A stretch of DNA of 38,048 bases from a virus, in IMG/VR virus record IMGVR_UViG_3300042113_000148, positions 1 to 38,048 of that record, one strand, 5' to 3'. Under the pieces are notes generated by a model. It saw nothing but the letters and a program-made list of their open reading frames with translations, made no database searches and was not told the origin of the DNA. The position numbers were made by a program, and so were the translations under genes. This document shows, piece by piece, positions 7,609-16,144 of the stretch (positions within the stretch are counted from its first letter, which is position 1; each line of letters begins with the position of its first letter).

Positions 7609-10600
7609 ATGTCATTTACACACTTACATGTGCATTCATATTATTCTCTTATGGATGGGCTTAACTCTCCAGCCGAATTAGCTCAGGCAGCAAAAGATGC
7701 TGGTCAAACAGCATTAGCAATAACTGATCACGGCACACTTGCTTCACATCGTGAAATGCAAATAGCGTGTAAAGAAATTGGAATAAAGCCAATACTTGGA
7801 GTAGAAGCATATATATCTCCTACAGATAGGTTTGATCGTTCTTCTAAAACAGATAAAAGTATTCAGGCATACAATCATATTATATTGTTGGCTAAAAATC
7901 AGAACGGCTTAAACAATATTCATGCATTACAGGAGTTGGCTTGGAACGAAGGGTTTTACCATAAGCCACGCATTGATAGGGAGATACTTAAAGAATATGC
8001 AAAAGATATTATTGTACTTTCTGGATGCCTTAATGGGATTATTAGTAAAGCTATTGAACGTAAGGAATTCTCAGAAGCAAAACTCATACTCAAAGATTTT
8101 AAACAAACTTTTGGCAAAGACTTTTACATTGAAGTACAATCTCATAACCCGAAAGAAATAAACGAAAAATTATTAGAACTAGCAGATGAATTAGAAATAA
8201 AGGCGGTAGCAACAGGCGATGCCCATTTTGCCAAAGGTGAAGATAAAGTATTAGAAGAAGCCATGCTTATTTTGTCGACAAATCCGAAGGCTGACAAAGA
8301 AGCAGATTTTGATATGTCTAGAAATATGAAAGATATGCTAGATAGATTTAATTATTTATATCCTGATAGAAAAATATCCTTTCAGGACTATAATTTATTT
8401 ATTCAGACCCGCCAAGAAATTGAAGATGATTTTAAAAAGGCTGGCATAAATAGAACAGATATATTTGATAATACTATGGAGATAGCCTCTAAAATTGCAG
8501 AATACGATTTTTACAGGGGTTTAGACCTTCTCCCAGTCCCTAAGACCAATGCTGACCAAAAACTGGCTGAGATGGCCTTTGAAGGCCTAGAAAGGCTACG
8601 CCTGACAGATGCATGGCTAGGAAATGATATATATGAGCAAAGGCTTGACGAAGAATTATCTGTAATTAGAGATAAGGGATTTGCATCCTATTTCTTGGTT
8701 GTTGCAGATATGATTAGCTGGGCTAAGAGCCAAAATATTATGGTTGGTCCTGGGCGTGGTTCTGCCGCAGGTTCTTTAATTTGTTACTTATTAGGAATTA
8801 CGGATGTAGATCCAATTGAATATGATCTTCTATTTTTCCGATTTATTAACCCTGAACGTAATGACTTCCCTGATATTGATACGGATTTTGAGGACCGCCG
8901 CCGTAAAGAAGTTAAAGATTATTTAAAAAAGAAGTTTAAGCATGTCGCATCTATTTCTACATTTACTTATTTTAAAGATAAGGGTGTAGTTCGTGATGCT
9001 GCCAGAGTATTTATGGTTCCGCTAGGAGAAGTTAACAAAGCATTAAAGCAGGTAGACACTTTCGAAGACTATCTTGAGTCTCCAAATACTAAAGAATTTA
9101 GAACTAAATATCCAGAAGTAACTTGGTTGGCAGAAAGACTTCGTGGAAAAATTAGAAGCGTTGGAGTTCATGCTGCTGGAGTTGTTGTTGCTAAAGATGA
9201 TATTAGAAAATATGCCCCTATAGAATCTCGTGAAGATGCACAGGATAAGGTTTCTGGAAGAATTCCAGTTGTTGCATATGATATGGATACGGTAGCAGAT
9301 ATTGGTCTGATAAAGCTTGACGCTTTGGGCCTAAAGACCTTGTCTGTTATTTCAGATACATTAAAGTCTATTAAAGAAAGACATAAAAAAGAAATTGTTT
9401 TATCTGAAATTACTTTAGATGATCCTAAAGTTTATTCTATGTTAAGCGAAGGATATACTAAAGGAGTATTTCAAGCTGAAGCAACTCCATATACAAATCT
9501 TCTTATGAAGATGGGAGTCAGCACGTTTGAAGATTTGGCCGCATCAAATGCTTTGGTTAGGCCAGGAGCAATGAATACTGTAGGTGCTTCTTACATTAAT
9601 CGTAAGCATGGAAGAGAAGCAGTTCAGTATGTACACAATATAATGAAGCCATTTACAGAAAATACATATGGTGTAATTATTTATCAGGAACAGGTTATGC
9701 AGGCTTGCGTACACCTTGGAGGAATGACTTGGTCAGAAGCCGATAAAGTCCGTAAGATTATTGGAAAGAAAAAAGATGCAAAAGAATTCGATCAATTCAA
9801 AGATCAGTTTATTACTGGTGCTGAGAAGCATATTAGCAAAAAACAAGCCCAGCACCTCTGGCATGACTTCGAAGCACATGCGGGATACTCGTTCAATCGC
9901 TCTCATGCTGTCGCTTACTCTATGCTTTCTTATTTTACCGCTTGGCTTAAGTTTTATTATCCTTTGGAATTTCTTTTCTCCCTTCTTAAAAACGAAGGAA
10001 ATAAAGATACAAGAACAGAATACCTCATTGAAGCAAAAAGACTAGGCCTAAGAGTTAAACTTCCACACGTAAATGAGTCTGATGTTAATTTTTCTTTAAA
10101 AGAAGACGCAATAGTATTTGGATTAGCAGAAGTTAAATTTATTTCTGATAGCATTGCAAATAAATTAATAGAGCAAAGACCATTTAAAAACTATAAAGAT
10201 TTAATTGATAAGTCTTCTAAAAAGGGAAGCGGAATAAATAGTCGTGCAATTGCTGCATTAAACTCAATTGGCGGTGCAGCATTTGATGACAATCCAAGAC
10301 GTGGTAACGAAAAAGATAATTATTATGAATATTTAGGTATACCTACATTTAATTTAGATTTGCCCCCACGCATTAAAGCTCAGGCTAGACCAATTGAAGA
10401 GTTTGATGAACTAGGCTCCTTTGTTATGTTTGGTATGGTTAAAAATATTAAACGTGGAACTGGATGGGCAAGAGTTGAGTTAGTTGATGAGACAGGATCA
10501 ATAGGCTTGTTCCATAATGAGCAAACACAAATTGAAACAAATCAAATGTATTTTGTTTTAGTTGGAGACAATAGAATTGCTAGATATATAAAGGTTAGCG

Positions 10601-10887
10601 ATATTAATCCAGATTCAAAGGATTTGTTTGTTGACTACCTATATAGAAAGCAGTACGATCTTGCGGATAACGAATATATTGTGGTAAACTTTACACCTTA
10701 CAAAACTAAAGCTGGCAAAATGATGGCCCATATTGTAATGTCCGATAAAGATAAAAATTTAACTAGAGCAATTGCTTTTCCAACAATGTATAAAATAGCT
10801 TTAGCTAAAATGCGTGAAGGAATGAAGTGTCAAGTTAAATTAGCGAAGCTTGATGATGGAACTTTAAATGTTAAGGAGATAAGATGA
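7609..10887 (+). CDS. dnaE: DNA polymerase III alpha subunit (DnaE type)
   Basis: The 1092-residue protein has a PHP domain at the N-terminus (HLHVHSYYSLMDG, ITDHGTLA), the polymerase core with PDIDTDF near residue 421 and IKLDALGLKTL near 565 that supply the catalytic aspartates, then helix-hairpin-helix and OB-type C-terminal parts. It is near the usual length of DnaE. No DnaQ-type exonuclease is fused, so proofreading would depend on the PHP domain or another protein. It uses the ribosome site GGCGGAGAG and ends with an ATGA overlap to the next gene. It is the phage replicative polymerase. Confidence 0.93.
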   Translation: MSFTHLHVHSYYSLMDGLNSPAELAQAAKDAGQTALAITDHGTLASHREMQIACKEIGIKPILGVEAYISPTDRFDRSSKTDKSIQAYNHIILLAKNQNGLNNIHALQELAWNEGFYHKPRIDREILKEYAKDIIVLSGCLNGIISKAIERKEFSEAKLILKDFKQTFGKDFYIEVQSHNPKEINEKLLELADELEIKAVATGDAHFAKGEDKVLEEAMLILSTNPKADKEADFDMSRNMKDMLDRFNYLYPDRKISFQDYNLFIQTRQEIEDDFKKAGINRTDIFDNTMEIASKIAEYDFYRGLDLLPVPKTNADQKLAEMAFEGLERLRLTDAWLGNDIYEQRLDEELSVIRDKGFASYFLVVADMISWAKSQNIMVGPGRGSAAGSLICYLLGITDVDPIEYDLLFFRFINPERNDFPDIDTDFEDRRRKEVKDYLKKKFKHVASISTFTYFKDKGVVRDAARVFMVPLGEVNKALKQVDTFEDYLESPNTKEFRTKYPEVTWLAERLRGKIRSVGVHAAGVVVAKDDIRKYAPIESREDAQDKVSGRIPVVAYDMDTVADIGLIKLDALGLKTLSVISDTLKSIKERHKKEIVLSEITLDDPKVYSMLSEGYTKGVFQAEATPYTNLLMKMGVSTFEDLAASNALVRPGAMNTVGASYINRKHGREAVQYVHNIMKPFTENTYGVIIYQEQVMQACVHLGGMTWSEADKVRKIIGKKKDAKEFDQFKDQFITGAEKHISKKQAQHLWHDFEAHAGYSFNRSHAVAYSMLSYFTAWLKFYYPLEFLFSLLKNEGNKDTRTEYLIEAKRLGLRVKLPHVNESDVNFSLKEDAIVFGLAEVKFISDSIANKLIEQRPFKNYKDLIDKSSKKGSGINSRAIAALNSIGGAAFDDNPRRGNEKDNYYEYLGIPTFNLDLPPRIKAQARPIEEFDELGSFVMFGMVKNIKRGTGWARVELVDETGSIGLFHNEQTQIETNQMYFVLVGDNRIARYIKVSDINPDSKDLFVDYLYRKQYDLADNEYIVVNFTPYKTKAGKMMAHIVMSDKDKNLTRAIAFPTMYKIALAKMREGMKCQVKLAKLDDGTLNVKEIR

Positions 10888-11090
10888 CAAATGAAACAGA
10901 AGGTCTAATACAGGAAATAAGTATTAATCAGGTATTAGTATCTATTTTAGAAGAACATAAAAAGCTAACTGTTCCCACAGCAAAATTTGCTGAGGCGGCA
11001 AAAACAGATAAAGAATTAGTTATTGATTATGATGAGACTGGCCCATCATTTACTTTTAGTTTAAGGGATAAAAGTGGATCTTCCAACTGA
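10884..11090 (+). CDS. Small hypothetical protein after the polymerase
   Basis: The product has 68 residues, with an N-terminal helix and a short beta C-terminus (FTFSLRDKS). AAGGAG precedes the ATG, which overlaps the polymerase stop. Its end overlaps the GTG of the MazG-like gene by 17 bases. No family is recognised. Confidence 0.6.
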   Translation: MTNETEGLIQEISINQVLVSILEEHKKLTVPTAKFAEAAKTDKELVIDYDETGPSFTFSLRDKSGSSN

Positions 11091-11412
11091 TTATGGCCTA
11101 GATGCCTTAGCAGCAATTCTTCATGAGACCGCAAGAGATAAAGGGTTCTGGGATGGAGAATATTCGAACGATAAGGTGGGCAATAAACTTGCACTAGTAC
11201 ATTCTGAAGTTACAGAAGTTTTAGAAGCAATTAGAAAAAGTCAAGGGTCGGAAAAAGTAGTGGAAGAAATTGCAGATATTATTATTCGTATTTTAGATTT
11301 ATATGCTGCAATGAGAAATGAAGAAGCAGTACTTCACAGCCTTGATGAAATATTACACAAAAAAATGGAAATAAATAAAGGTCGTCCGACCCTTCACGGA
11401 AATTTATTCTAA
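11074..11412 (+). CDS. MazG-like nucleotide pyrophosphohydrolase
   Basis: This 112-residue all-helical protein shows the MazG-fold pattern ExxE ... ExxD: HSEVTEVLEAIR near residues 46-57 and EEIADIIIRILDL near 70-82. These acidic residues bind magnesium and the triphosphate. The family converts NTPs or dNTPs to monophosphates and pyrophosphate, and phage members may adjust nucleotide pools or host alarmones; which applies here cannot be told. The GTG start is inside the preceding gene. The recA promoter follows its stop immediately. Confidence 0.8.
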   Translation: MDLPTDYGLDALAAILHETARDKGFWDGEYSNDKVGNKLALVHSEVTEVLEAIRKSQGSEKVVEEIADIIIRILDLYAAMRNEEAVLHSLDEILHKKMEINKGRPTLHGNLF

Positions 11413-11413
11413 A

Positions 11414-11422
11414 TGGTATAAT
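11414..11422 (+). promoter_or_regulatory. Extended -10 promoter TGGTATAAT before recA
   Basis: TG at 11414-11415 and TATAAT at 11417-11422. The surrounding TAAATGGTATAATG is identical to the promoter core at 1118-1131. The -35 region is weak. Predicted start is near 11429. Confidence 0.62.
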
Positions 11423-11446
11423 GGTAGAAAGAGAAAAGACAAATAA

Positions 11447-12451
11447 ATGACAATAGTAATAGATGAAGTATTAGCAAAACTAGATCCAAAAACAAGAAAT
11501 AGAGTACAGTCAGCACAAGAAGTTCAGGTTCTTAAACAGCCTACACCAAGTATTGGGCTTAATCTAGCCCTAAAGGGTGGTCTTCCTTATGGCCGTCAAG
11601 TTCTTGTATGGGGAAATAAGTCTGCAGGTAAATCTTCTTTCTGCCTACAAATGATTGCTTTAGCACAAAAAGAAGGCAAGACGTGTGCTTGGATTGATGC
11701 AGAGCATTCTTATGATCCTAAATGGGCAGAGCGGTTGGGTGTAGACTCTAGTAAATTAATTTATTCTTCTGCTAAAACAGTAAATGATATGGTAGATGTT
11801 GCAACACAATTAATGGAAGCAGATGTTGATATTATTGTAGTTGATTCTATATCAGCACTTCTGCCAGCTATTTATTTTGAAAAAGATAGCGATGAATTAA
11901 AAAAGCTTGAAGATACAAAACAAATTGGTGCAGAAGCAAAAGATATGACTCATGCAGTTAAAATGCTTAATTACGCAAATAAAAACACCCTACTTGTCCT
12001 TATATCGCAACAGCGTAATCAATTTGGCAGTATGCATGCTTCGCATATTCCAACTGGTGGAATGGCAGTCAAGTTCTTCTCGTCAACAGTTATCAAACTT
12101 TGGTCTTCTGAAGCTGAGGCTAATGCTATCAAATCTGGCGTTAAGGTTGGCGATAAAATTATTGAACAAAAAGTAGGTAGACCAGTTAATTGGATTATTG
12201 ATTATAATAAAGTTGGTCCTCCAGGTGGTAATGGACAATATGATTTTTATTATCAAGGAGAAACACTTGGGGTAGATAGAATAGGAGAAACACTTGATGT
12301 TGCAGAAATGTGCGGTATCGTGGAAAAAGGTGGTGCTTGGTACACCGTGGATGGGGAACGGCTCCAGGGACGTGCGAAAGCGGTGCAATTCCTTCGTGAC
12401 AACTCAGAAGTAGTTACTAAACTGGCTGGTGAAATAGATGCCAAATCTTAA
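11447..12451 (+). CDS. recA: RecA-family recombinase
   Basis: The 334-residue protein has Walker A GNKSAGKS at 56-63, the IDAEHSYD segment near 82, Walker B DIIVVDSISALLP near 120-132, and the QQRNQFGSM and GGMAVKF region that corresponds to the second DNA-binding loop. It would form filaments on single-stranded DNA and drive strand exchange or recombination-dependent replication with the resolvases encoded downstream. It is slightly shorter than bacterial RecA and the core motifs differ enough to suggest a phage lineage. It leads a unit extending to about 16473. Confidence 0.9.
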   Translation: MTIVIDEVLAKLDPKTRNRVQSAQEVQVLKQPTPSIGLNLALKGGLPYGRQVLVWGNKSAGKSSFCLQMIALAQKEGKTCAWIDAEHSYDPKWAERLGVDSSKLIYSSAKTVNDMVDVATQLMEADVDIIVVDSISALLPAIYFEKDSDELKKLEDTKQIGAEAKDMTHAVKMLNYANKNTLLVLISQQRNQFGSMHASHIPTGGMAVKFFSSTVIKLWSSEAEANAIKSGVKVGDKIIEQKVGRPVNWIIDYNKVGPPGGNGQYDFYYQGETLGVDRIGETLDVAEMCGIVEKGGAWYTVDGERLQGRAKAVQFLRDNSEVVTKLAGEIDAKS

Positions 12452-12626
12452 TGAATTTTTTCATAAACCAGAAATAATTCATAAAACAGAATGGCAAAAT
12501 ATTCCTGGAGTTAAGCCTTGCTCTAAATGTGATGAAGATGCTAATGAAGCATTTTGGGATCCAACAACACTGACACTTTCTTGGCAATGTCCTAATGGTC
12601 ATGCAAATCAGGTAAAGGTAAATTAA
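12438..12626 (+). CDS. Small zinc-ribbon protein
   Basis: The 62-residue protein has CSKC near residue 28 and a second pair made by CPNGH near residue 51, probably C2-CH or C3H zinc ligands. ATG 12438 overlaps the end of recA by 14 bases and the stop overlaps the next ATG. It may be a nucleic-acid-binding accessory; function unknown. Confidence 0.62.
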   Translation: MPNLNEFFHKPEIIHKTEWQNIPGVKPCSKCDEDANEAFWDPTTLTLSWQCPNGHANQVKVN

Positions 12627-12925
12627 TGTCAGAAAGATCTGAAGCAAAACGTGATGGAGCAAAACAACAAAAAAATAGTGGTCGTGGTGACTACCAAAAA
12701 GGCGATGCCTTATGGAATGGCTTTGTAGTAGATTATAAAGAAACAGCAAAGTCTGTTACTGTATCAAAAGATATGTGGGCTAAAGTTTGTACTGATACCT
12801 TTAAGGTAAGCAGAGCATATCATCCAGTATTAAAATTAGTAATTGGTGAAGGAAATAGTAAAACTAGATTAGCTGTAATAGAGTGGTCTTTATTAGAACA
12901 ATTAATAGAAAGGTGGAAAGATTAA
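12626..12925 (+). CDS. Hjc-like PD-(D/E)XK nuclease, possible Holliday junction resolvase
   Basis: The 99-residue protein has the arrangement expected for a minimal PD-(D/E)XK fold. A conserved-looking N-terminal NSGRGDYQKGD (Asp27) is followed by VVDYKET (Asp36, Lys38), then alternating strands and helices that end with IEWSLLEQL. The spacing matches small junction resolvases and phage endonucleases of the Hjc type, with Asp in place of Glu in the E-x-K position. Placement right after recA supports a recombination role. A second, RuvC-fold resolvase lies at 14689. Confidence 0.62.
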   Translation: MSERSEAKRDGAKQQKNSGRGDYQKGDALWNGFVVDYKETAKSVTVSKDMWAKVCTDTFKVSRAYHPVLKLVIGEGNSKTRLAVIEWSLLEQLIERWKD

Positions 12926-13065
12926 TGTCAAGCGGACAAAAGAAACGGCATGATGGGTTTAATAAAATGCAAATTAAAAATGGCAGAATTGTTAGACTCA
13001 GAAAAGATGGAACAATCAAATCAGATCTAGGTCCATATCCAAAAGAGAAAAGAGTCAAGAAGTGA
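12925..13065 (+). CDS. Small basic protein
   Basis: The 46-residue protein is very rich in Lys and Arg with one glycine turn (LRKDGTIKSDLG). ATG 12925 overlaps the preceding stop; a longer in-frame reading from 12883 would begin inside the upstream gene without a ribosome site. It may bind nucleic acid. No family is recognised. Confidence 0.6.
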   Translation: MSSGQKKRHDGFNKMQIKNGRIVRLRKDGTIKSDLGPYPKEKRVKK

Positions 13066-13220
13066 GAGATGTATTGCTTACAACTATTGTCGGTGTAGCA
13101 ACTGGAGCAATTTTTAGTTTATTTAAACTTCCAATTCCCGCACCGCCAGTATTTGCAGGATTGATGGGTATAGTTGGATTATGGATCGGCTATGCATTAG
13201 TAGCGAAGGTTTTATTGTGA
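13062..13220 (+). CDS. XapX-domain membrane protein
   Basis: A GTG-started frame of 52 residues: an N-terminal hydrophobic helix with glycines (LLTTIVGVATGAIFSLF), the motif KLPIPAPPVFAG, and a second hydrophobic helix. The central PIPAPP between two membrane segments is the signature of the XapX (DUF1427) family of small membrane proteins. Their biochemical role is not established to my knowledge. The gene overlaps both neighbours by four bases, as usual for this operon. Confidence 0.75.
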   Translation: MRDVLLTTIVGVATGAIFSLFKLPIPAPPVFAGLMGIVGLWIGYALVAKVLL

Positions 13221-13333
13221 GTACTTTTATAATATTTTTAGTTGGAGTTTCAGCAGGTTTTGTTATCGGATATCCATTTGGATTATTTATAGATAAATTA
13301 GATAAGAGGAGTAAGCGAAATGGAATCAGGTAA
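13217..13333 (+). CDS. Very small single-span membrane protein
   Basis: The GTG frame encodes 38 residues: one hydrophobic helix (FIIFLVGVSAGFVIGYPFGLF) followed by a charged KLDKRSKR tail. It overlaps the XapX gene by four bases and the next gene by 14. Probably membrane-embedded with the basic tail in the cytoplasm; possibly a partner of the XapX protein. Function unknown. Confidence 0.55.
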   Translation: MSTFIIFLVGVSAGFVIGYPFGLFIDKLDKRSKRNGIR

Positions 13334-13658
13334 AAATACATTAGAGCTAATTAGCGATGTAACTGAGTTCAATGATCTTCATGAGTTTATGAAAGATGAT
13401 CAGTTAGATAAAGCATTGGCTATTGTAGTCAAACTTCTAATGAATCCAGATGTCCCTGCTGCTAAGGCTCCACAGTTAATTATTGAACTACAGGCTATGT
13501 CTACTAAGTTCTCTATGCTTGCTGCAGTTTATTCAACTATTGCTAAAGATAAGGCTGGGACAGTAAACAATAATAAGAAGAATGTATATTATTCAGCAAA
13601 GGAGTCGATAGATAAACTTGTGGATGCCCTCAAGTATGTCGTTCGTTATAATGGCTAG
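13320..13658 (+). CDS. Helical hypothetical protein
   Basis: The 112-residue protein is predicted to be mostly helical, with acidic N-terminal and neutral C-terminal halves, and no Cys, metal or nucleotide motif. GAGGAG precedes the ATG. It lies between membrane-protein genes and the Cas4-like nuclease gene, and its end overlaps the latter. Arrangement suggests a role with the recombination genes, but nothing in the sequence proves it. Confidence 0.65.
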   Translation: MESGKNTLELISDVTEFNDLHEFMKDDQLDKALAIVVKLLMNPDVPAAKAPQLIIELQAMSTKFSMLAAVYSTIAKDKAGTVNNNKKNVYYSAKESIDKLVDALKYVVRYNG

Positions 13659-14424
13659 AGATATAGTAAAGAATCTTAAATTTAAAAAATACGAAGGTAA
13701 ATTTAATCCATCCGAGTTTGCTAAAATGCTTGATGATGCTTACATCGCTACAAAAAGAGCAGACGGAGAAATGACTAAAAAATCATTTAGTCCAAGTACA
13801 GTAGGTTATGGATATGGAAATTGTCCTAGATATTGGTATATGGCTTTTAGCGGAGCAGTATTTGTAGACGACAATGATGCTGTTGCAATTGCAAACATGA
13901 AAAACGGAACTCTTGCCCATGAAAGACTACAATCTTTAATTAAAACCATGCCAAATTATAGAGATCAAGAAGTTGAGATTATTAACGAGTATCCGCCAAT
14001 TCGTGGCTTTATTGATTTACAAATGGAGTGGGACGGAGAGGAAGTCCTTGGAGAAATAAAAACAGCAAAGCAAGAGGTTTGGGACACAAATCAATCTAAG
14101 ATGTCTCCGTCTGGCAATCATTTAATTCAGTTATTAATTTATATGAAAATTAGAAATGTCAAAGAAGCGTTTTTTATATATGAAAATAAAAATACTCAGG
14201 AGCTTTTAGTTATTCCTGTTTATATGAATGATAAGAACAAAGAATTAATAGAGGGAGTATTTGTTTGGATGCAGGAAGTCTGGGATAATTTTAAAGACGG
14301 AGATCTTCCAATGCGTCCTTTTACTAAATCAAGTTCTTCTTGCAAATATTGCCCTATTAAAAAAGACTGTTGGTCTGGTCCAACAGGAACTACACAAATA
14401 GAACCTTTAGAAGTATCCAAATAA
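13651..14424 (+). CDS. Cas4/RecB-type PD-(D/E)XK exonuclease with Fe-S cysteines
   Basis: From ATG 13651 the protein has 257 residues. It shows NCPRYW (Cys58), NGTLAHERL (His90), GFIDL (Asp122), GEIKT (Glu135, Lys137), a Gln at 160 in LIQLLIYM, and a C-terminal CKYCPIKKDC (Cys231, 234, 240). One N-terminal and three C-terminal cysteines around a RecB-type nuclease core is the Cas4/AddB layout that binds a 4Fe-4S cluster. It likely resects DNA ends to feed the RecA-like protein. No CRISPR array or cas genes are near, so adaptation is not implied. Confidence 0.82.
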   Translation: MARDIVKNLKFKKYEGKFNPSEFAKMLDDAYIATKRADGEMTKKSFSPSTVGYGYGNCPRYWYMAFSGAVFVDDNDAVAIANMKNGTLAHERLQSLIKTMPNYRDQEVEIINEYPPIRGFIDLQMEWDGEEVLGEIKTAKQEVWDTNQSKMSPSGNHLIQLLIYMKIRNVKEAFFIYENKNTQELLVIPVYMNDKNKELIEGVFVWMQEVWDNFKDGDLPMRPFTKSSSSCKYCPIKKDCWSGPTGTTQIEPLEVSK

Positions 14425-14702
14425 TGATTTGTGCTAATAAAGAATGTGCTAAAGAGTTTGGTGCAAAAACACATAATCAAAAATATTGCTCTGACGAATG
14501 TTGCCGCATTGCTACAAATAGACGGATTATGGAAAAATACTATGAGAAAAAAGCAATTAGAAATGGTGCATATCGTGCATGTAAAAAATGTAATGCTTCA
14601 TTGAGCAGATATAATGAAGGAAATTTATGTTCTGCATGTAATAAAGCGGTAAATCAAGAAAATAGATCAAGGCTGTTAGGATTAATAGATGAAATTAGCT
14701 GA
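14424..14702 (+). CDS. Double zinc-finger protein
   Basis: The 92-residue protein has two cysteine clusters: CANKEC ... CSDECC near residues 3-27 and CKKCNASL ... CSAC near 51-72, with a basic helix between them. Two separate zinc knuckles joined by a positively charged linker suggest nucleic-acid binding. The ATG at 14424 overlaps the preceding stop (TAATG); the longer in-frame extension from 14370 lies within the nuclease gene. Function unknown. Confidence 0.65.
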   Translation: MICANKECAKEFGAKTHNQKYCSDECCRIATNRRIMEKYYEKKAIRNGAYRACKKCNASLSRYNEGNLCSACNKAVNQENRSRLLGLIDEIS

Positions 14703-15255
14703 ATTAATTAAAACAAAAGCAAATAGAGTTTTAGGCATAGACGCTTCTACAAATTCTGTTGCCTTTTGCTTAATGGAAAATAATCAGCCAATTAAGTGGG
14801 GTAAAATAGAATTTGAAGGTGCTGATATATATGAAAAAATATATGATGCTAAGGTTAAAATGCATGCAATGCTCCCTCAACTTAAATCAGATTATATTGT
14901 TGTTGAAGGTGCAGTGTTTGTCAAATCCCCTGATGCTGTGATAAAATTATCCTATGTATACGGTGTCGTTATTGCTGAGCTTATGTCTACTGGGGCTAGT
15001 GTTATTACTATATCTCCTACATCTTGGCAGGCATATATTGGAAATAAAAACCCAACAAAACTGGAGAAAGACAAACTTAGGTTTGAAAATCCAGGGTATG
15101 CCGATTCTTGGTATAAAGCAAAAATGCGGGAAATTAGAAAACAAAGAACGGTAGATTATTTTAATAATAAATATGGCTTGTCATTAACAGACTTTGACGT
15201 AGCAGATGCATTTGGCATTGCTTATTATTCGAATGGAGTGTTAACAGAAAGATGA
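14689..15255 (+). CDS. RuvC-like Holliday junction resolvase
   Basis: The 188-residue protein has the RNase H-fold acidic residues of RuvC: LGIDAST (Asp18), VVEGAVF (Glu73) and FDVADAFGIA (Asp170, Asp173). These bind two magnesium ions to cut four-way junctions. It is close to the usual RuvC length of about 170 residues. It overlaps the zinc-finger gene by 14 bases and the FkbM gene by four. Together with the RecA-like protein and the Cas4-like nuclease it would resolve branched replication intermediates before packaging. Confidence 0.82.
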   Translation: MKLAELIKTKANRVLGIDASTNSVAFCLMENNQPIKWGKIEFEGADIYEKIYDAKVKMHAMLPQLKSDYIVVEGAVFVKSPDAVIKLSYVYGVVIAELMSTGASVITISPTSWQAYIGNKNPTKLEKDKLRFENPGYADSWYKAKMREIRKQRTVDYFNNKYGLSLTDFDVADAFGIAYYSNGVLTER

Positions 15256-16004
15256 ATTTAGATCCAATAGATAAAGATCAAAAAGGTAATTATTATAAAG
15301 TTTTAGATAGCTTTTATGTTTATGGCGGAGACCTAGACGATAAATATGTCCAAGCATCATGCAGAACTTTAAGATATTGGGATGACGAATTAACCAATTT
15401 TATGATTCAAAACATAAAGCCTGGCTGGAAGTGTTTAGATATTGGTTCTAATATTGGATATTTTTCAGAAGTAATGGCACGTTTGGCTGGCCCAACAGGA
15501 GAGGTCGTAGCATTTGAACCAATTAAAAGACTTGTTGATGCATATGAAGAGGGAAGAAGTTTAAATGATTATTCAAATGCTGCTCCAATTACAGTGCATA
15601 ACTTTGGACTTTCAAATGAAAATAAATCTGGATATGTTAGAATACTAGAACATAATGTTGGTGGATCACATGTTACAGATGATGCTGGAGAAGGGTCTTA
15701 TGAAAAATGGGGATCATATACTGCTCAAGAAACTGAATTAAAAGTTTTATCTGATATTTATGATAAAACTCCAGATTTTATTAAAATTGATATTGAGGGA
15801 TATGAAAGATTTGCATTTGAAGGATTCGGAGAAAATGTTTTAAAGTGTCCTTTAATTGTAATTGAATTAGGAGAAGCTCATCCAATTCCATTTTTAAATT
15901 ATTTAACAAGAAACTATGATATGACTTATGTGGGTGGAACTCCAGCATATTCATATGATATTATTGGATATGATGTTATTAATATTGTTTTAAGAAAAAA
16001 ATGA
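15252..16004 (+). CDS. FkbM-family SAM-dependent methyltransferase
   Basis: The 250-residue protein has a Rossmann methyltransferase core: CLDIGSNIGYFS near residues 58-69 (SAM glycine loop), VVAFEPIKR near 85, and IKIDIEGYE near 178, the FkbM signature that follows the fourth strand. Members methylate hydroxyls on sugars or polyketides. In a phage this may modify a glycan on virions or the host surface, in line with the two glycosyltransferases in this window. It starts on the RuvC stop (ATGA). Confidence 0.85.
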   Translation: MNLDPIDKDQKGNYYKVLDSFYVYGGDLDDKYVQASCRTLRYWDDELTNFMIQNIKPGWKCLDIGSNIGYFSEVMARLAGPTGEVVAFEPIKRLVDAYEEGRSLNDYSNAAPITVHNFGLSNENKSGYVRILEHNVGGSHVTDDAGEGSYEKWGSYTAQETELKVLSDIYDKTPDFIKIDIEGYERFAFEGFGENVLKCPLIVIELGEAHPIPFLNYLTRNYDMTYVGGTPAYSYDIIGYDVINIVLRKK

Positions 16005-16144
16005 AATTATATCAAAGTAAGGATTGGCTATATAGAAGGTATATAGTTCAAAAGAAGACTGTCACAGAAATTGCGGCGGAATGTGGAGTCTCTGCTATGA
16101 CCATACAGAGATACTTAGAGAAGTTTGGGATGATTAGAAAATGA
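16001..16144 (+). CDS. Small helix-turn-helix protein
   Basis: A 47-residue frame from ATG 16001 to TGA 16142-16144, overlapping both neighbours by four bases. The centre reads KTVTEIAAECGVSAMTIQRY, a textbook helix-turn-helix: hydrophobic positions, Ala-Ala before the Gly turn, and a recognition helix. The start DWLYRRYIVQKK is typical of short phage HTH proteins. It probably binds DNA; its target is unknown. Confidence 0.72.
   Translation: MKLYQSKDWLYRRYIVQKKTVTEIAAECGVSAMTIQRYLEKFGMIRK

Noticed and set aside
12083-12749. Minus-strand open frames opposite recA and the resolvase gene
   Set aside because: Fully overlap strongly supported plus-strand genes and show no domain.
13651-14424. 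CRISPR-Cas association of the Cas4-like protein
   Set aside because: No repeat-spacer array or other cas gene in the window; context is recombination.
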